From NCBI GenBank assembly GCA_012719125.1, contig JAAYAY010000178.1:1-38778 (forward strand): 38,778 nt of DNA. The letters are read 5' to 3'. This stretch comes from Planctomycetaceae bacterium (GTDB lineage Bacteria > Planctomycetota > Planctomycetia > Pirellulales > Thermoguttaceae). The notes under the pieces are model-generated. The model made no database searches, was not told the DNA's origin, and was given only the letters and a program-made list of their open reading frames with translations. The translations under genes were made by a program, and so were the position numbers. Below are positions 31,081 to 38,778 of the stretch, in pieces; the first letter of the stretch is position 1, and each line of letters starts with the position of its first letter.

Positions 31081-33798
31081 GTGAGAAGCACAATGACCCT
31101 ACTGCCTGGTTCCGGGCGGTTTGTCTTGCTCGGATCGATCGTATTGCTGGGTTCGGTATTCCTGTTGGGATGCGGCGGCTCGGACACGCCGGCACCGGCG
31201 GATGCGGGGGCGGGCTCCGACACTTCCGTCGACGAGACTGCAGCGCCGGATGATTCCACGGCCGATCCGACTCCGGAAAGTGAGGCGGCGGAAGGGGCCG
31301 CGGAAGGAACGGCGAAAGCGCCGAGCGAGGAGTCGCCGGAGAGTCCTCCCGCAGAAGAGAAATCGGCCAGTGAACCGAAGGGTGAAGAATCGAGCAAGGC
31401 CCCCAAGAAGGAGGCCGCTCCGCCGGCAGATGAGAAAAAGGCTCCCGAGAAGAAGGCCCCTGCCGAAGCCGCGCCGGCGGCCGCGACCGATCAACCGGCT
31501 GAGGAAGTTGTTGCACGGTCGGAAGATGTTGCCGAATGGAAGGAGAAGGACTATCGGGCTGCCAAGGAAGATCGTGACCCGAGGCTGCTCGACGCCGTGG
31601 CGTATCTTGGCGAGAACCATTCGGGCGACCCGGATACAGCCAAGCTGCTGGCGGAACTCCTGGCGGTGCCCGAAGACCCCGAACCGGAACCGAAGCCGGA
31701 ACCGAAGGTGGAGAAGAAGCCTCCGAAGCGATCGATGAGCGCCGAAGAAGGTATGGAGGCCGGCATGGACGGCGGTATGGATGAGGGTATGGGGTACGAG
31801 GGCGATGTGATGGAGGAGCCGATGGACGACGCTCCGACGGGCGAGGATGATATGATGTACGATCCGGAATCCGCCGAGGGGGGTGGAGGCCGGCAGCAGG
31901 CTTCGGCGAAGGCTCCGCTGGCGGCAGCTTATGTCAGTTTGACGGGCGGCATCGTCCGCGCCCTCGGTGCTAACGGGACGAAAGAAGCCCGGGCAGTGCT
32001 CGAACGCCTTCTTGCGGGCCAGGTTCTACTGGGGAATGATCGAGCCGCAGTCGGCGCCGTGTTGCGGACGCTGGTCGACTTCCCCAGTACCGAGAACGAC
32101 GCCCTTTTGCGGAAAACGCTGACCGCTCCGGAAACTTACCGGCCGAGTACTGAAAAACTGACTGAGATGTTCAAACAGCTTCTCGGTGCATCGAGCGAGC
32201 CGAAGGAAGGCGAGTCACCGGAGGAGAAACCGGGTGAAAAAGAACAGGCCGTCGAGACGCTGGTGGCCGCGTCGCTTGCCAACACGGTGACGGCCGAAGA
32301 CCTGCAAGACACGGCTTTGCCGCTGGTGGAGAGATCGGCCTCCATGCGACTGCGGTACGATCTGGCGGCGTATTTGATCGGCACGCCCTCGGAGAAGATC
32401 GGGCCGCGGCTCCAGGAGTTGGTGACTGCGACCCATCCGCTCAACGTCCAGGCCCAGATTGGCTTGTACCGCTACGCGAAGACTCCGCCCGAAATGCGGG
32501 ATGCGTTCGAACGTTACTTCACGAGTTACGCCGGATGCGCCCTGGGGCGGATGCTCGACGTGTCGACCGACGTAGGCGCCGCGTTGGAGATGCCGGTTTC
32601 AACCGGTCGTGGGCCAGCGGCCCAGGCCGGTCCGCAGGGCTGGTCCGGCTTTGGCGACACGACCACACCGCGACCAGAGCTTCGAGGCGGGGGAGCCTCG
32701 GGCCAGGATGAGACCGGGATGCAGGACGACACCGGCATGCCCGACGAAGCACCTGCGGACGACGGGTATACTCCCGATGTGGACCCCGGGCCCGCGCCGG
32801 AAGGCACCGAGGGGATGCCTTCGGACTATATGGGCGATGAGGGCGGCGGCGCACCGGGTGGGCAGGCCAGGCAACTCAAAGGCCCCGGGGCCGCCGACAA
32901 GTTCTCGATTCAGAAGTTCGACGAGGTTGCCGCGGGCAACCCGAACCTGCCCTACGAGTTGGCCAGACAACTCTGGGGTAGCGAACTCGGAGGCGTCATG
33001 GCCGCCAAGATGAACGCCCTGACGGGTCTGTCGGAGGGGGCCCAACTGCTGATGCTCGCCGGGCACATTCCGACCGACGCGATGCGGGCCCAGTTGCTGA
33101 AGACGCTGCAGGCCCACTGGATCGACGGCCCCGAGGCACTTGCGTCGGCCAGCGTTGCTTCCGAGAGCGGCGTTATGGATCCGGGTTTCATCATCATTCT
33201 CAAGTCGTTGCCGCGGCGGGAACCGCCTGCCCGGCAGAAGGGCGAGCCGACCAAGGAACAGCACGCCCAGTATGCCTGGATGCAGACAGTCTATAGTACG
33301 ATTCTGGGCTATTGCGAACGGTTCCAGAAGGCAGCCGAGAACGAGAAAATCGCCCCGGCCGAAGTGCTCGAAAGCCTGCCTTTCCGAGTCCACTCGACGG
33401 ACACGATCACTCACATCTATGCCGTCGATTGGCAGAAACGGGTAGGGAATCGGCTCACGGGCGCTCCCGTCGACCCGATGCGAGTCTACTACGTGCGTTT
33501 CGAAGGGGACGCGCAGTACAACAAGGTTGTCGGAGCGTATACCCGGGTGGTCCCTTCGGCTTCCGAACGCCTGCTCAGGAACGGCTTGTGGATCGAGGGC
33601 GGCAAGAGCAGCCCGGAGGGGACCCGGGTCTCCATGGACGTCATCATCGAGCGCCAGGAGCGCAAGGCCGAACGCGCAGACGCCAGGACTGAACGCAAGC
33701 CCACCGACGCCACCGAGCCGCTGGTCGTTCACGTGCTTTACGTTGAGATCAAGGATCCCAACCCGCCCAAGGCCGCTGAGGCCGCCGAGGCCGGGTAG
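31081..33798 (+). CDS. Large secreted lipoprotein with low-complexity regions
   Basis: 905 aa from GTG at 31081 (GGGAG eight nt upstream); ATG at 31093 is the alternative. The lipoprotein signal peptide ends LLGSVFLLGC, with Cys31 lipidated. Residues about 32-150 are Ala/Pro/Glu/Lys/Ser-rich and disordered. EPEPKPEPKVEKKPPK occurs near 215. A Met/Asp/Glu/Gly-rich stretch (EAGMDGGMDEGMGYEGDVMEEPMDDA) follows near 235-270, and a second acidic stretch lies near 545-605. Between and after these are helical regions (GIVRALGANGTKEARAVLERLLAG; ALPLVERSASMRLRYDLAAYLIG) that could be HEAT-like. The C-terminal 150 residues look globular. I recognise no catalytic domain. A weak -10-like CATACT lies at 30974. 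It is convergent with the coiled-coil gene, 60 bp away. Confidence 0.75.
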   Translation: MRSTMTLLPGSGRFVLLGSIVLLGSVFLLGCGGSDTPAPADAGAGSDTSVDETAAPDDSTADPTPESEAAEGAAEGTAKAPSEESPESPPAEEKSASEPKGEESSKAPKKEAAPPADEKKAPEKKAPAEAAPAAATDQPAEEVVARSEDVAEWKEKDYRAAKEDRDPRLLDAVAYLGENHSGDPDTAKLLAELLAVPEDPEPEPKPEPKVEKKPPKRSMSAEEGMEAGMDGGMDEGMGYEGDVMEEPMDDAPTGEDDMMYDPESAEGGGGRQQASAKAPLAAAYVSLTGGIVRALGANGTKEARAVLERLLAGQVLLGNDRAAVGAVLRTLVDFPSTENDALLRKTLTAPETYRPSTEKLTEMFKQLLGASSEPKEGESPEEKPGEKEQAVETLVAASLANTVTAEDLQDTALPLVERSASMRLRYDLAAYLIGTPSEKIGPRLQELVTATHPLNVQAQIGLYRYAKTPPEMRDAFERYFTSYAGCALGRMLDVSTDVGAALEMPVSTGRGPAAQAGPQGWSGFGDTTTPRPELRGGGASGQDETGMQDDTGMPDEAPADDGYTPDVDPGPAPEGTEGMPSDYMGDEGGGAPGGQARQLKGPGAADKFSIQKFDEVAAGNPNLPYELARQLWGSELGGVMAAKMNALTGLSEGAQLLMLAGHIPTDAMRAQLLKTLQAHWIDGPEALASASVASESGVMDPGFIIILKSLPRREPPARQKGEPTKEQHAQYAWMQTVYSTILGYCERFQKAAENEKIAPAEVLESLPFRVHSTDTITHIYAVDWQKRVGNRLTGAPVDPMRVYYVRFEGDAQYNKVVGAYTRVVPSASERLLRNGLWIEGGKSSPEGTRVSMDVIIERQERKAERADARTERKPTDATEPLVVHVLYVEIKDPNPPKAAEAAEAG

Positions 33799-33858
33799 CG
33801 GCCCGTGAGAATTGACCTGCGGGGATGAGTTGTTTTCCCGGTCGAGCAAAGGGAGCGA

Positions 33859-36141
33859 TCAACGGTCTTCGTCCTTGAGGCCAAGCCGGGCGAGCCAGCG
33901 GCCGCCTTTGGAGGGGCCCTCGTCGACCTCCGAGAGTTCGTCCGACCCTTTCACGCCGCGGAGGCGTTCCTCCAACTCGGCCCTTTCGCGGGCGATCTTG
34001 GCTCGTTCGACCGAAAGGTCGATCTCGGCCTTTCGCAGTTTCTCTTCCCACTGCTGCTGGAGTCGCTTGAGGTTCTCTCGTTCCTCGCGGATGATCTCAT
34101 CCTGATCGAACATTTGGCCGAGCGCCGCCGCTCCGACGGCGACCGAGCCGAGGTTGTTGCTCTGGTCTTGGAGGAGTCGCTGCAGCTCCAGGATCTCGGC
34201 GTCCTTGTCGGCCAGCACATGGTCGGTTTTCTTGACAACCTCTTCAATCTTCATTCGTTCCTGGACCGCATTCGGATCGTCGTCGGATTCGTTCTCCAGG
34301 GCGGCGAGAATCTTGGCCTTTTGGGCCTCCCAGTTCAGTGCGCCGCCATCGCTGGCGTGCGAGCTGGAGCCCCCCGACTTCTTGGCCGCATCGAGTTCCT
34401 TCTTGAGATCCGCAACCTTCTTGTTCAACTCGCGGACGTCGTCCATGGCCATCTCGTAGCGGCGTTTCAGCTCCGAATCGTCCCCGTCACCCTGCTCCGC
34501 CTCTTGGAGGCGCTGCTGGAGTTCCCGCGAGCGATCGCGGGCATCTTCGAGGTCCGCGGCCAACTGATCGCGCTCGCTGCACAAGTCTTCGTATTGTTGC
34601 GATCCGACGGCCCCGTCGGAATCGGCGGCGGCCGATTCGAGCTGCCGGCAACGTTGGCGGAGCGATTCGAGTTGTTCGTTCAATTCCGCTTCGCGCTGTT
34701 GCGCCTCGGCCGTCTGTGATTTCAAATGCTCGTGCTGCCGTTCGATCGCATCGAAGCGGGCTGCTGTTTCCGATTCGCGCTGGCGGACGGTTTCGAGTTC
34801 CGCGACCAGCTCCGTGAGGCGTGCGTTGGCCGCCTCGAGGTCTTCGCGAAGCTTGCTCTCGGCGGCGCGGGCGGCTTGAAGCTGGGCGGATTGTTCGGCC
34901 GTTTCGCTGCGGAGCGTTTCCAGTTCGCTCGCCAGTTCGCCTTGCCGGTTACGGGAAGCGTTGAGTTGGGTTTCCCATTCCTTCGCCCGGCAGTTGGCTT
35001 GATCGAGATCGGCAGCGAGTTCCGCCTGGCGATTGGTGGCGGCTTCAATCTGCTGGCGAAGAGGCGTCTCGCGATCGGCCGCGGCCTTGGCCTGGTGCTC
35101 CAGCTCCGCAACCTGAGTTCGCACGGCTTCGAGTTCGGGCAGCAACTCGTTCTGGCGATTCTGCAAGGCGGACAACTGGGCAACCGCCTCTGCCTCCTTC
35201 TGCCGAGCCTCTTCCACTTGGCCGGACAACTCGGCCTGGCGATTTCGCGAACTTTCCAGCTCGGTGGTCCGAGCTTCCAGCCGGGAGCCGGTTTCCGACA
35301 GCCGCTGCTGAAGGTCCTCGGCGAGCCGGGTCTGTTCGGCGGCCTGGCGAGTCTGCTCCTGGTGTTGTTCGCCGAGCGCATCAAGCTCCTGTTTGAGGGA
35401 ATCGCGTTGCTGCTCGACGGCCTTGAGTTGGCGTTGGAGCCGCCCCGCTTCGCCCGCGTCGTGGCTCTCGAGTTCGGCGCGTTGCCGCTGGATCTCCTTG
35501 AGTTGGGCCGATCGGTGCGCCTTCAATTCCTGGGCGATCTTGCGGCGTTGGATCTCCGTGTGGGTTTGCCGCTCTGCAATTTCCTTTTCCAGGTCGGCCA
35601 GCTCGGCCGTACGCGATTCAAGTCGCTGGCGCAGCTCGTTCAGGCATTGCCGCTCGGTCTCCACCTCCTGCTGCTGATGGGAGAATTGCTGAGACTGCTG
35701 GCGCAGGTCGTGCTGGAGTTGGTCGAGTTCCGCCTGCTGCTGCCGGAGGCCTTGTCGCTGCTGGTCGAGATCGCTGCGTTCCGTACGGAGTTGTTCCAGG
35801 AGCGTTTCGTAACGCTGGATGGCCTCCTGGTGGGCAGATTTTAAGCTGTCGGATCGGGCGTCGAGTTCCGCTTTGGCGGCTGCGACCTCTTCGCTCTGGG
35901 TGCGGATTTCCTCGGCACGGCGGTCGAGTTCGGCTCGCGCGGCGGTGATCGCTTGCTCGTTTCGAGCCGCCTGATCGGCGATCACCTGGAGCTGTTCCCG
36001 TAATCGCGATTGCGCTTCGAGCAGTTCCTCGCGGTGCGCGACGAGGAATGCTTGCGCCTGCTGCCGCTGGTCGGACAGCCTCTTGACAAAGGCCTCGCCC
36101 AGCGGTGCGTTGGTGATTTGGGAAGAAGGCGCGTCGTCCAT
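33859..36141 (-). CDS. Long Gln-rich coiled-coil protein (760 aa)
   Basis: Nearly the whole chain is coiled coil, rich in Gln, Glu, Ala, Arg and Leu (for example LSDQRQQAQAFLVAHREELLEAQSRL, ELAADLDQANCRAKEW), with repeating RQAEL/RQGEL blocks about every 40-50 residues between 270 and 480. There is no signal peptide or membrane helix, so it is cytoplasmic. A short break rich in Gly/Ser (AKKSGGSSSHASDGG, near 600) separates a C-terminal part with WEEKLRKAEIDLSVERAKIARERAELEERLRGV. The latter looks more conserved and could be the functional end. It may be structural or an SMC-like scaffold without an ATPase head; no function is assigned. Start: ATG at 36141, or GTG at 36150; neither has a clear ribosome binding site. 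Confidence 0.75.
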   Translation of the reverse strand: MDDAPSSQITNAPLGEAFVKRLSDQRQQAQAFLVAHREELLEAQSRLREQLQVIADQAARNEQAITAARAELDRRAEEIRTQSEEVAAAKAELDARSDSLKSAHQEAIQRYETLLEQLRTERSDLDQQRQGLRQQQAELDQLQHDLRQQSQQFSHQQQEVETERQCLNELRQRLESRTAELADLEKEIAERQTHTEIQRRKIAQELKAHRSAQLKEIQRQRAELESHDAGEAGRLQRQLKAVEQQRDSLKQELDALGEQHQEQTRQAAEQTRLAEDLQQRLSETGSRLEARTTELESSRNRQAELSGQVEEARQKEAEAVAQLSALQNRQNELLPELEAVRTQVAELEHQAKAAADRETPLRQQIEAATNRQAELAADLDQANCRAKEWETQLNASRNRQGELASELETLRSETAEQSAQLQAARAAESKLREDLEAANARLTELVAELETVRQRESETAARFDAIERQHEHLKSQTAEAQQREAELNEQLESLRQRCRQLESAAADSDGAVGSQQYEDLCSERDQLAADLEDARDRSRELQQRLQEAEQGDGDDSELKRRYEMAMDDVRELNKKVADLKKELDAAKKSGGSSSHASDGGALNWEAQKAKILAALENESDDDPNAVQERMKIEEVVKKTDHVLADKDAEILELQRLLQDQSNNLGSVAVGAAALGQMFDQDEIIREERENLKRLQQQWEEKLRKAEIDLSVERAKIARERAELEERLRGVKGSDELSEVDEGPSKGGRWLARLGLKDEDR

Positions 36142-36789
36142 GTTCGCCACAAAGGGAAGGAACGTGGGTAGCGGAAATCGGGCTCACTGAATCAGGGCAA
36201 CCCGTGGTCGGAAGCGGCCTCGGCAAGGACGTTCCATACCTATCTATAGGTCACCAGCCGGGGTGGGTCAAAACGCGGTCCTAGCTGCGACGAACGTAGC
36301 GATTAGGAGGGTCGGCTTCACGGTCGGAAGGATTAGGCGGAATGGGCGAACCGGAGCCGGCAGTCCGGGTCTTATCGAAGCAGACACTTGCGGCATGAGA
36401 AACCGGTGGTCATGGCCGGGCGGTATGGGCCGGTTTTCCACCTTCTGTCGCCGAATCCTCGAGAAAAGCATACCACCCGATAGGTGGGCACTATGTGACA
36501 AATGGCACGAAAACCGTTAAACTCATGAGAGAGCCATCCACGAGCAGTCCGGCGCGGGATTCCTCGTGGAAAAGAAGCGCGTGACACATCATCCCGAAAC
36601 CATGTGTTCGTTTTCGGGAAACAGTGATTGTCCATACTATATGCGGCGCGGAACGGATTCACGCCTACCGAGCAGCGCGGCGGGAAACGACTTCCTCGCA
36701 ACAGTCGACTCGCTCAACCGGCACCGAGCGAGCCAAGCGAGGACGGTCTTTTCTGCCGGGGTGCTCCAGTCGTTGGGAGGGCACCTGCG
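36142..36789. other. 648-bp divergent intergenic region (coiled coil / HNH)
   Basis: No gene is supported. The open frame from 36628 that joins the HNH gene has no ribosome binding site and no family match before residue 55. Two inverted repeats are visible: CCACC (36473-36477) / GGTGG (36483-36487), and CCACGAG (36538-36544) / CTCGTGG (36563-36569). AT-richer patches near 36230-36250 and 36630-36645 could hold promoters, but none scores well by eye. Confidence 0.5.
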
Positions 36790-37383
36790 GTGTCGCCTAT
36801 TCTGCAACGTCCGACCCTGGTATTGAACCGCTACTGGCAGCCGATTCGGGTGGCGACGGTAGCTCGGGCGCTGGTGCTTCTTTGGAATGAGACGGCACGG
36901 GTGGTCGATCCGGCCGACTATCAGACGTATACCTGGGACGACTGGGCGGCTCTTCGCCCCAAGGACGACGAGGCCTTCATCCAGGCGGTGCGGATGCGGC
37001 TGCGCGCCCCGGAGGTGATTACTCTGGTCTCCTGCGATCGCGTGCCCCGAACGACGGTGACTTTCAGCCGGCGCAATCTGTTCCGCCGGGATCAATGGGC
37101 GTGCCAGTACTGCGGTAAGAAGCCGGAGAGCGATTCGCTCACGATCGACCACGTGATCCCCCGTTCGCGCGGCGGCGTCTCACGCTGGGAGAACTGCGTG
37201 CTAGCCTGTGCGGAGTGCAATCGGCGCAAGGCGAACCGCACGCCCGCCGAGGCCCACATGCGGCTCCGCCGCAAGCCCAAGGCCCCGCGCTGGAGCCCCC
37301 TGTTCGCCGTTCAGGACGTGCCGATCGAGAGTTGGGCCAAGTTCATCAGCGAGGCCTATTGGAACGTCGAGTTGGAGGACTGA
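36790..37383 (+). CDS. HNH endonuclease family protein
   Basis: 197 aa from GTG at 36790, preceded by GGGAGG nine nt upstream. The longer ATG frame from 36628 is rejected. It opens with SPILQRPTLVLNRYWQPIRVATVARALVLLW, a conserved N-terminal segment. The McrA-type HNH is DQWACQYCGKK (first CxxC), LTIDHVIPRSRGG (the H of HNH in IDH), WENCVLACAECNRRKANRTP (N plus second CxxC), giving a complete zinc-stabilised betabetaalpha-metal site. Family members of this layout are common single-copy genes in planctomycetes and other bacteria. DNA cleavage is expected, but no partner methylase or restriction gene is nearby, so a housekeeping or repair role is as likely as defence. Confidence 0.85.
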   Translation: MSPILQRPTLVLNRYWQPIRVATVARALVLLWNETARVVDPADYQTYTWDDWAALRPKDDEAFIQAVRMRLRAPEVITLVSCDRVPRTTVTFSRRNLFRRDQWACQYCGKKPESDSLTIDHVIPRSRGGVSRWENCVLACAECNRRKANRTPAEAHMRLRRKPKAPRWSPLFAVQDVPIESWAKFISEAYWNVELED

Positions 37384-37500
37384 GATCCGGCGCGGGCACG
37401 TTCTTGGCATGCCTGACGGCTGTGGCCGGGGTGCTTGGCATATGTCGGCCTGCTTGGCGCCCACGATCGCACGTTCGCGCCCGGAATCTCCGATGCCGGC

Positions 37501-38778
37501 TCAGATCTCGTCCCAAAACCCTTCCCAGGCCAGCAGGGCCGGATTGACGCCATCGGTGTCTTTCTTGTCGGGGCCGTAGGTCGAGTAGCCCTTGGTGATC
37601 TCGAAACCGAGAGATTCGTAGATCATCTCGCCGGCCTGTGGAGAGTAGTAGTTGGCGGGGCTGTAGTAGTATTCCGCGTGAACGCGTCCGCCGGCCATTT
37701 CGGCGAACAGCAGGTCGATTGTCGCAACGAGGTCGTCCTGCATCTTCATGATGTCCGATTTGCCGTCGTCGGTCAGGGCCTCCGCATAGACGTGATCGAA
37801 GTTCCTCATCGTCAGGTAGACGGTGTCGGTATCGATATCCCGGACTTCGACCTTGTCGGGCCGTGCCCGGACCTCCTCTCTCAAGGCCGAGTCGCTGAAG
37901 TGGGCCGTATCCCTGCTTCCCGCACCTGCATAAGCCGTCACGGTCTCGAAGCTGAAGTAGTCGTACTCGATCGTGCCGCCGGCGGCGACGTGCCGTCCCT
38001 CGTCTTTGGTTGCACTGAACGCGTCGTTGCCCGGCGTGTCGTAGACAAGGGCCTCGTCGTTGCCGCCGTTTCCGTAGATGTTGACCGAATCGAAGAACTT
38101 TGCGCGGCTCCAGATGCCGTTTTGGTAGATTCGGACGAGGTTGTCGCCATTCTCGTAGGTCTTCACCTTGTTGCCACTGGCGTTTCCGGACAAATAAGCC
38201 CGGTCATTTCCACCCGCGTTGGCGTAGCCGAGCAGGGCGTAGACGTTTGAAGCGGTCACGCGATACGCATTCTCCATCTGAAAGGAGCCGTAATCCTCGC
38301 GTGCGTTCCAGACGTCGTCGCCGGGCGTGTCGTAGATCTGCACGCCGTCGGTCGCCGACGGGGTCTCGACGCCCAGGATGCTGACGACGCCCGTGAAATT
38401 GCCGAGGTTGTAGACCACGAAGGCGTCGCCGTCGTTGGAGCCGACGATCTGGAGTTCCGAAAGGCCGGCGATTGCGATGTTGACGGTCGACCAGGTCACG
38501 CCGTTTTCGGCTCTTTCCAGCACCAGATTGCTGCCGGATCGCGAGAGGATAAAGGTGTCGCCAATGCCGTTGTTGGCCCGGGCGCCGGCGTTGTAGACGG
38601 TGGGCGATATGGCGGCGATGGCATCCCCCAGGGCGGAAACGTTGAGCCGCTGGTAGGTCGACTCCGTGTGCCACAGTTGCGTCGTCGTTCCCGTGAGTAC
38701 ATCGTCTTCGTTCCCGCCAACTCCGCCGGCCGTGTGGCTGTCAATCACGTCGACGCCGGTGTCCTGCATCAGATTGCG
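37501..38778 (-). CDS. Surface/secreted repeat protein, C-terminal part (5' end outside window)
   Basis: The reading frame is open to the right edge, so only the last 425 or so residues are present. Successive units of about 65 residues share YDTPG(D/N)D...A(R/T)(E/K)D(Y/E)G and a ...V.Y...AGG(N)D.A pattern: YDTPGDDVWNAREDYG, then AGGNDRAYL, GNGGNDEALV, YDTPGNDAFSATKDEG, GAGSRDTAHF. The Gly-Asn-Asp-rich turns resemble RTX/hemolysin calcium repeats, but the strict GGxGxDxxx nonamer is absent. The final 90 residues are non-repetitive and Tyr-rich (AEYYYSPANYYSPQAGEMIY). It is probably a large exported or cell-surface protein of the planctomycete type. It is convergent with the HNH gene, 117 bp away. 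Confidence 0.7.
   Translation of the reverse strand, partial: RNLMQDTGVDVIDSHTAGGVGGNEDDVLTGTTTQLWHTESTYQRLNVSALGDAIAAISPTVYNAGARANNGIGDTFILSRSGSNLVLERAENGVTWSTVNIAIAGLSELQIVGSNDGDAFVVYNLGNFTGVVSILGVETPSATDGVQIYDTPGDDVWNAREDYGSFQMENAYRVTASNVYALLGYANAGGNDRAYLSGNASGNKVKTYENGDNLVRIYQNGIWSRAKFFDSVNIYGNGGNDEALVYDTPGNDAFSATKDEGRHVAAGGTIEYDYFSFETVTAYAGAGSRDTAHFSDSALREEVRARPDKVEVRDIDTDTVYLTMRNFDHVYAEALTDDGKSDIMKMQDDLVATIDLLFAEMAGGRVHAEYYYSPANYYSPQAGEMIYESLGFEITKGYSTYGPDKKDTDGVNPALLAWEGFWDEI

Noticed and set aside
36628-36789. Upstream ATG start for the HNH protein
   Set aside because: No ribosome binding site and no family-like residues before the GTG at 36790, which has GGGAGG.

Overview
GC-rich bacterial chromosome segment, most likely from a planctomycete (Pirellulales-like). 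The basis is gene content and style: very long pseudopilins, a MoxR/DUF58/transglutaminase operon with a YchF-like GTPase, a Cys-rich signal-peptide porin, an HNH protein beginning near LVLNRYWQP, a Lys/Glu/Met-rich lipoprotein, and many short palindromic intergenic repeats. No rRNA, tRNA or CRISPR was seen. The taxon is inference, not a database result.

Region 1 (1-183): the 3' end of a bacterial group II intron on the plus strand, comprising the last 32 codons of its reverse transcriptase/maturase, domain V, and domain VI with a bulged branch-point A. It ends 2 bp past the stop of the neighbouring gene. The rest of the intron lies left of the window.

Region 2 (186-21787, all minus strand): an apparent 11-gene transcription unit. 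Order of transcription: PilB/GspE-type ATPase (20078-21787), PilT (18535-19635), second GspE/PilB (16758-18482), GspF/PilC (15347-16672), two GspG-like pseudopilins (14113-15129, 12945-14069), GspH-like (11623-12945), GspI-like (9971-11626), a giant GspK-like protein of 2132 aa (3460-9858), GspJ-like (1291-3366) and an exported HExxH metalloprotease (186-1070). The set mixes type II secretion pseudopilins with a type IV pilus retraction ATPase. The secretin, the PilMNO/GspLM assembly proteins and the prepilin peptidase are not in the window. A candidate sigma70 promoter precedes the unit.

Region 3 (22005-23385, plus): a strong sigma70 promoter (TTGACA, 17 bp, GATAAT), an outer-membrane beta-barrel protein with a GTG start, and a 36-aa gene whose product is almost wholly one leucine-zipper-like coiled coil.

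Region 4 (23418-29220, minus): MoxR ATPase, DUF58 protein, TgpA-like membrane transglutaminase and YchF/Obg-like GTPase, closely packed as an operon. Region 5 (29658-38778): CelD/BcsL-type acyltransferase (+), long lipoprotein (+), 760-aa coiled-coil protein (-), HNH endonuclease (+), and a repeat-containing surface protein (-) cut by the right edge.

The most unusual theme is repeat architecture. Several gene junctions carry tandem heptamers of the form TGANNNN (TGACCTC, TGAAGGG, TGAGCTT, TGAACCC, TGAAGCC) on one strand or the other. Larger palindromic elements lie inside the apparent N-terminal leaders of two pseudopilin genes, where they are translated in frame.
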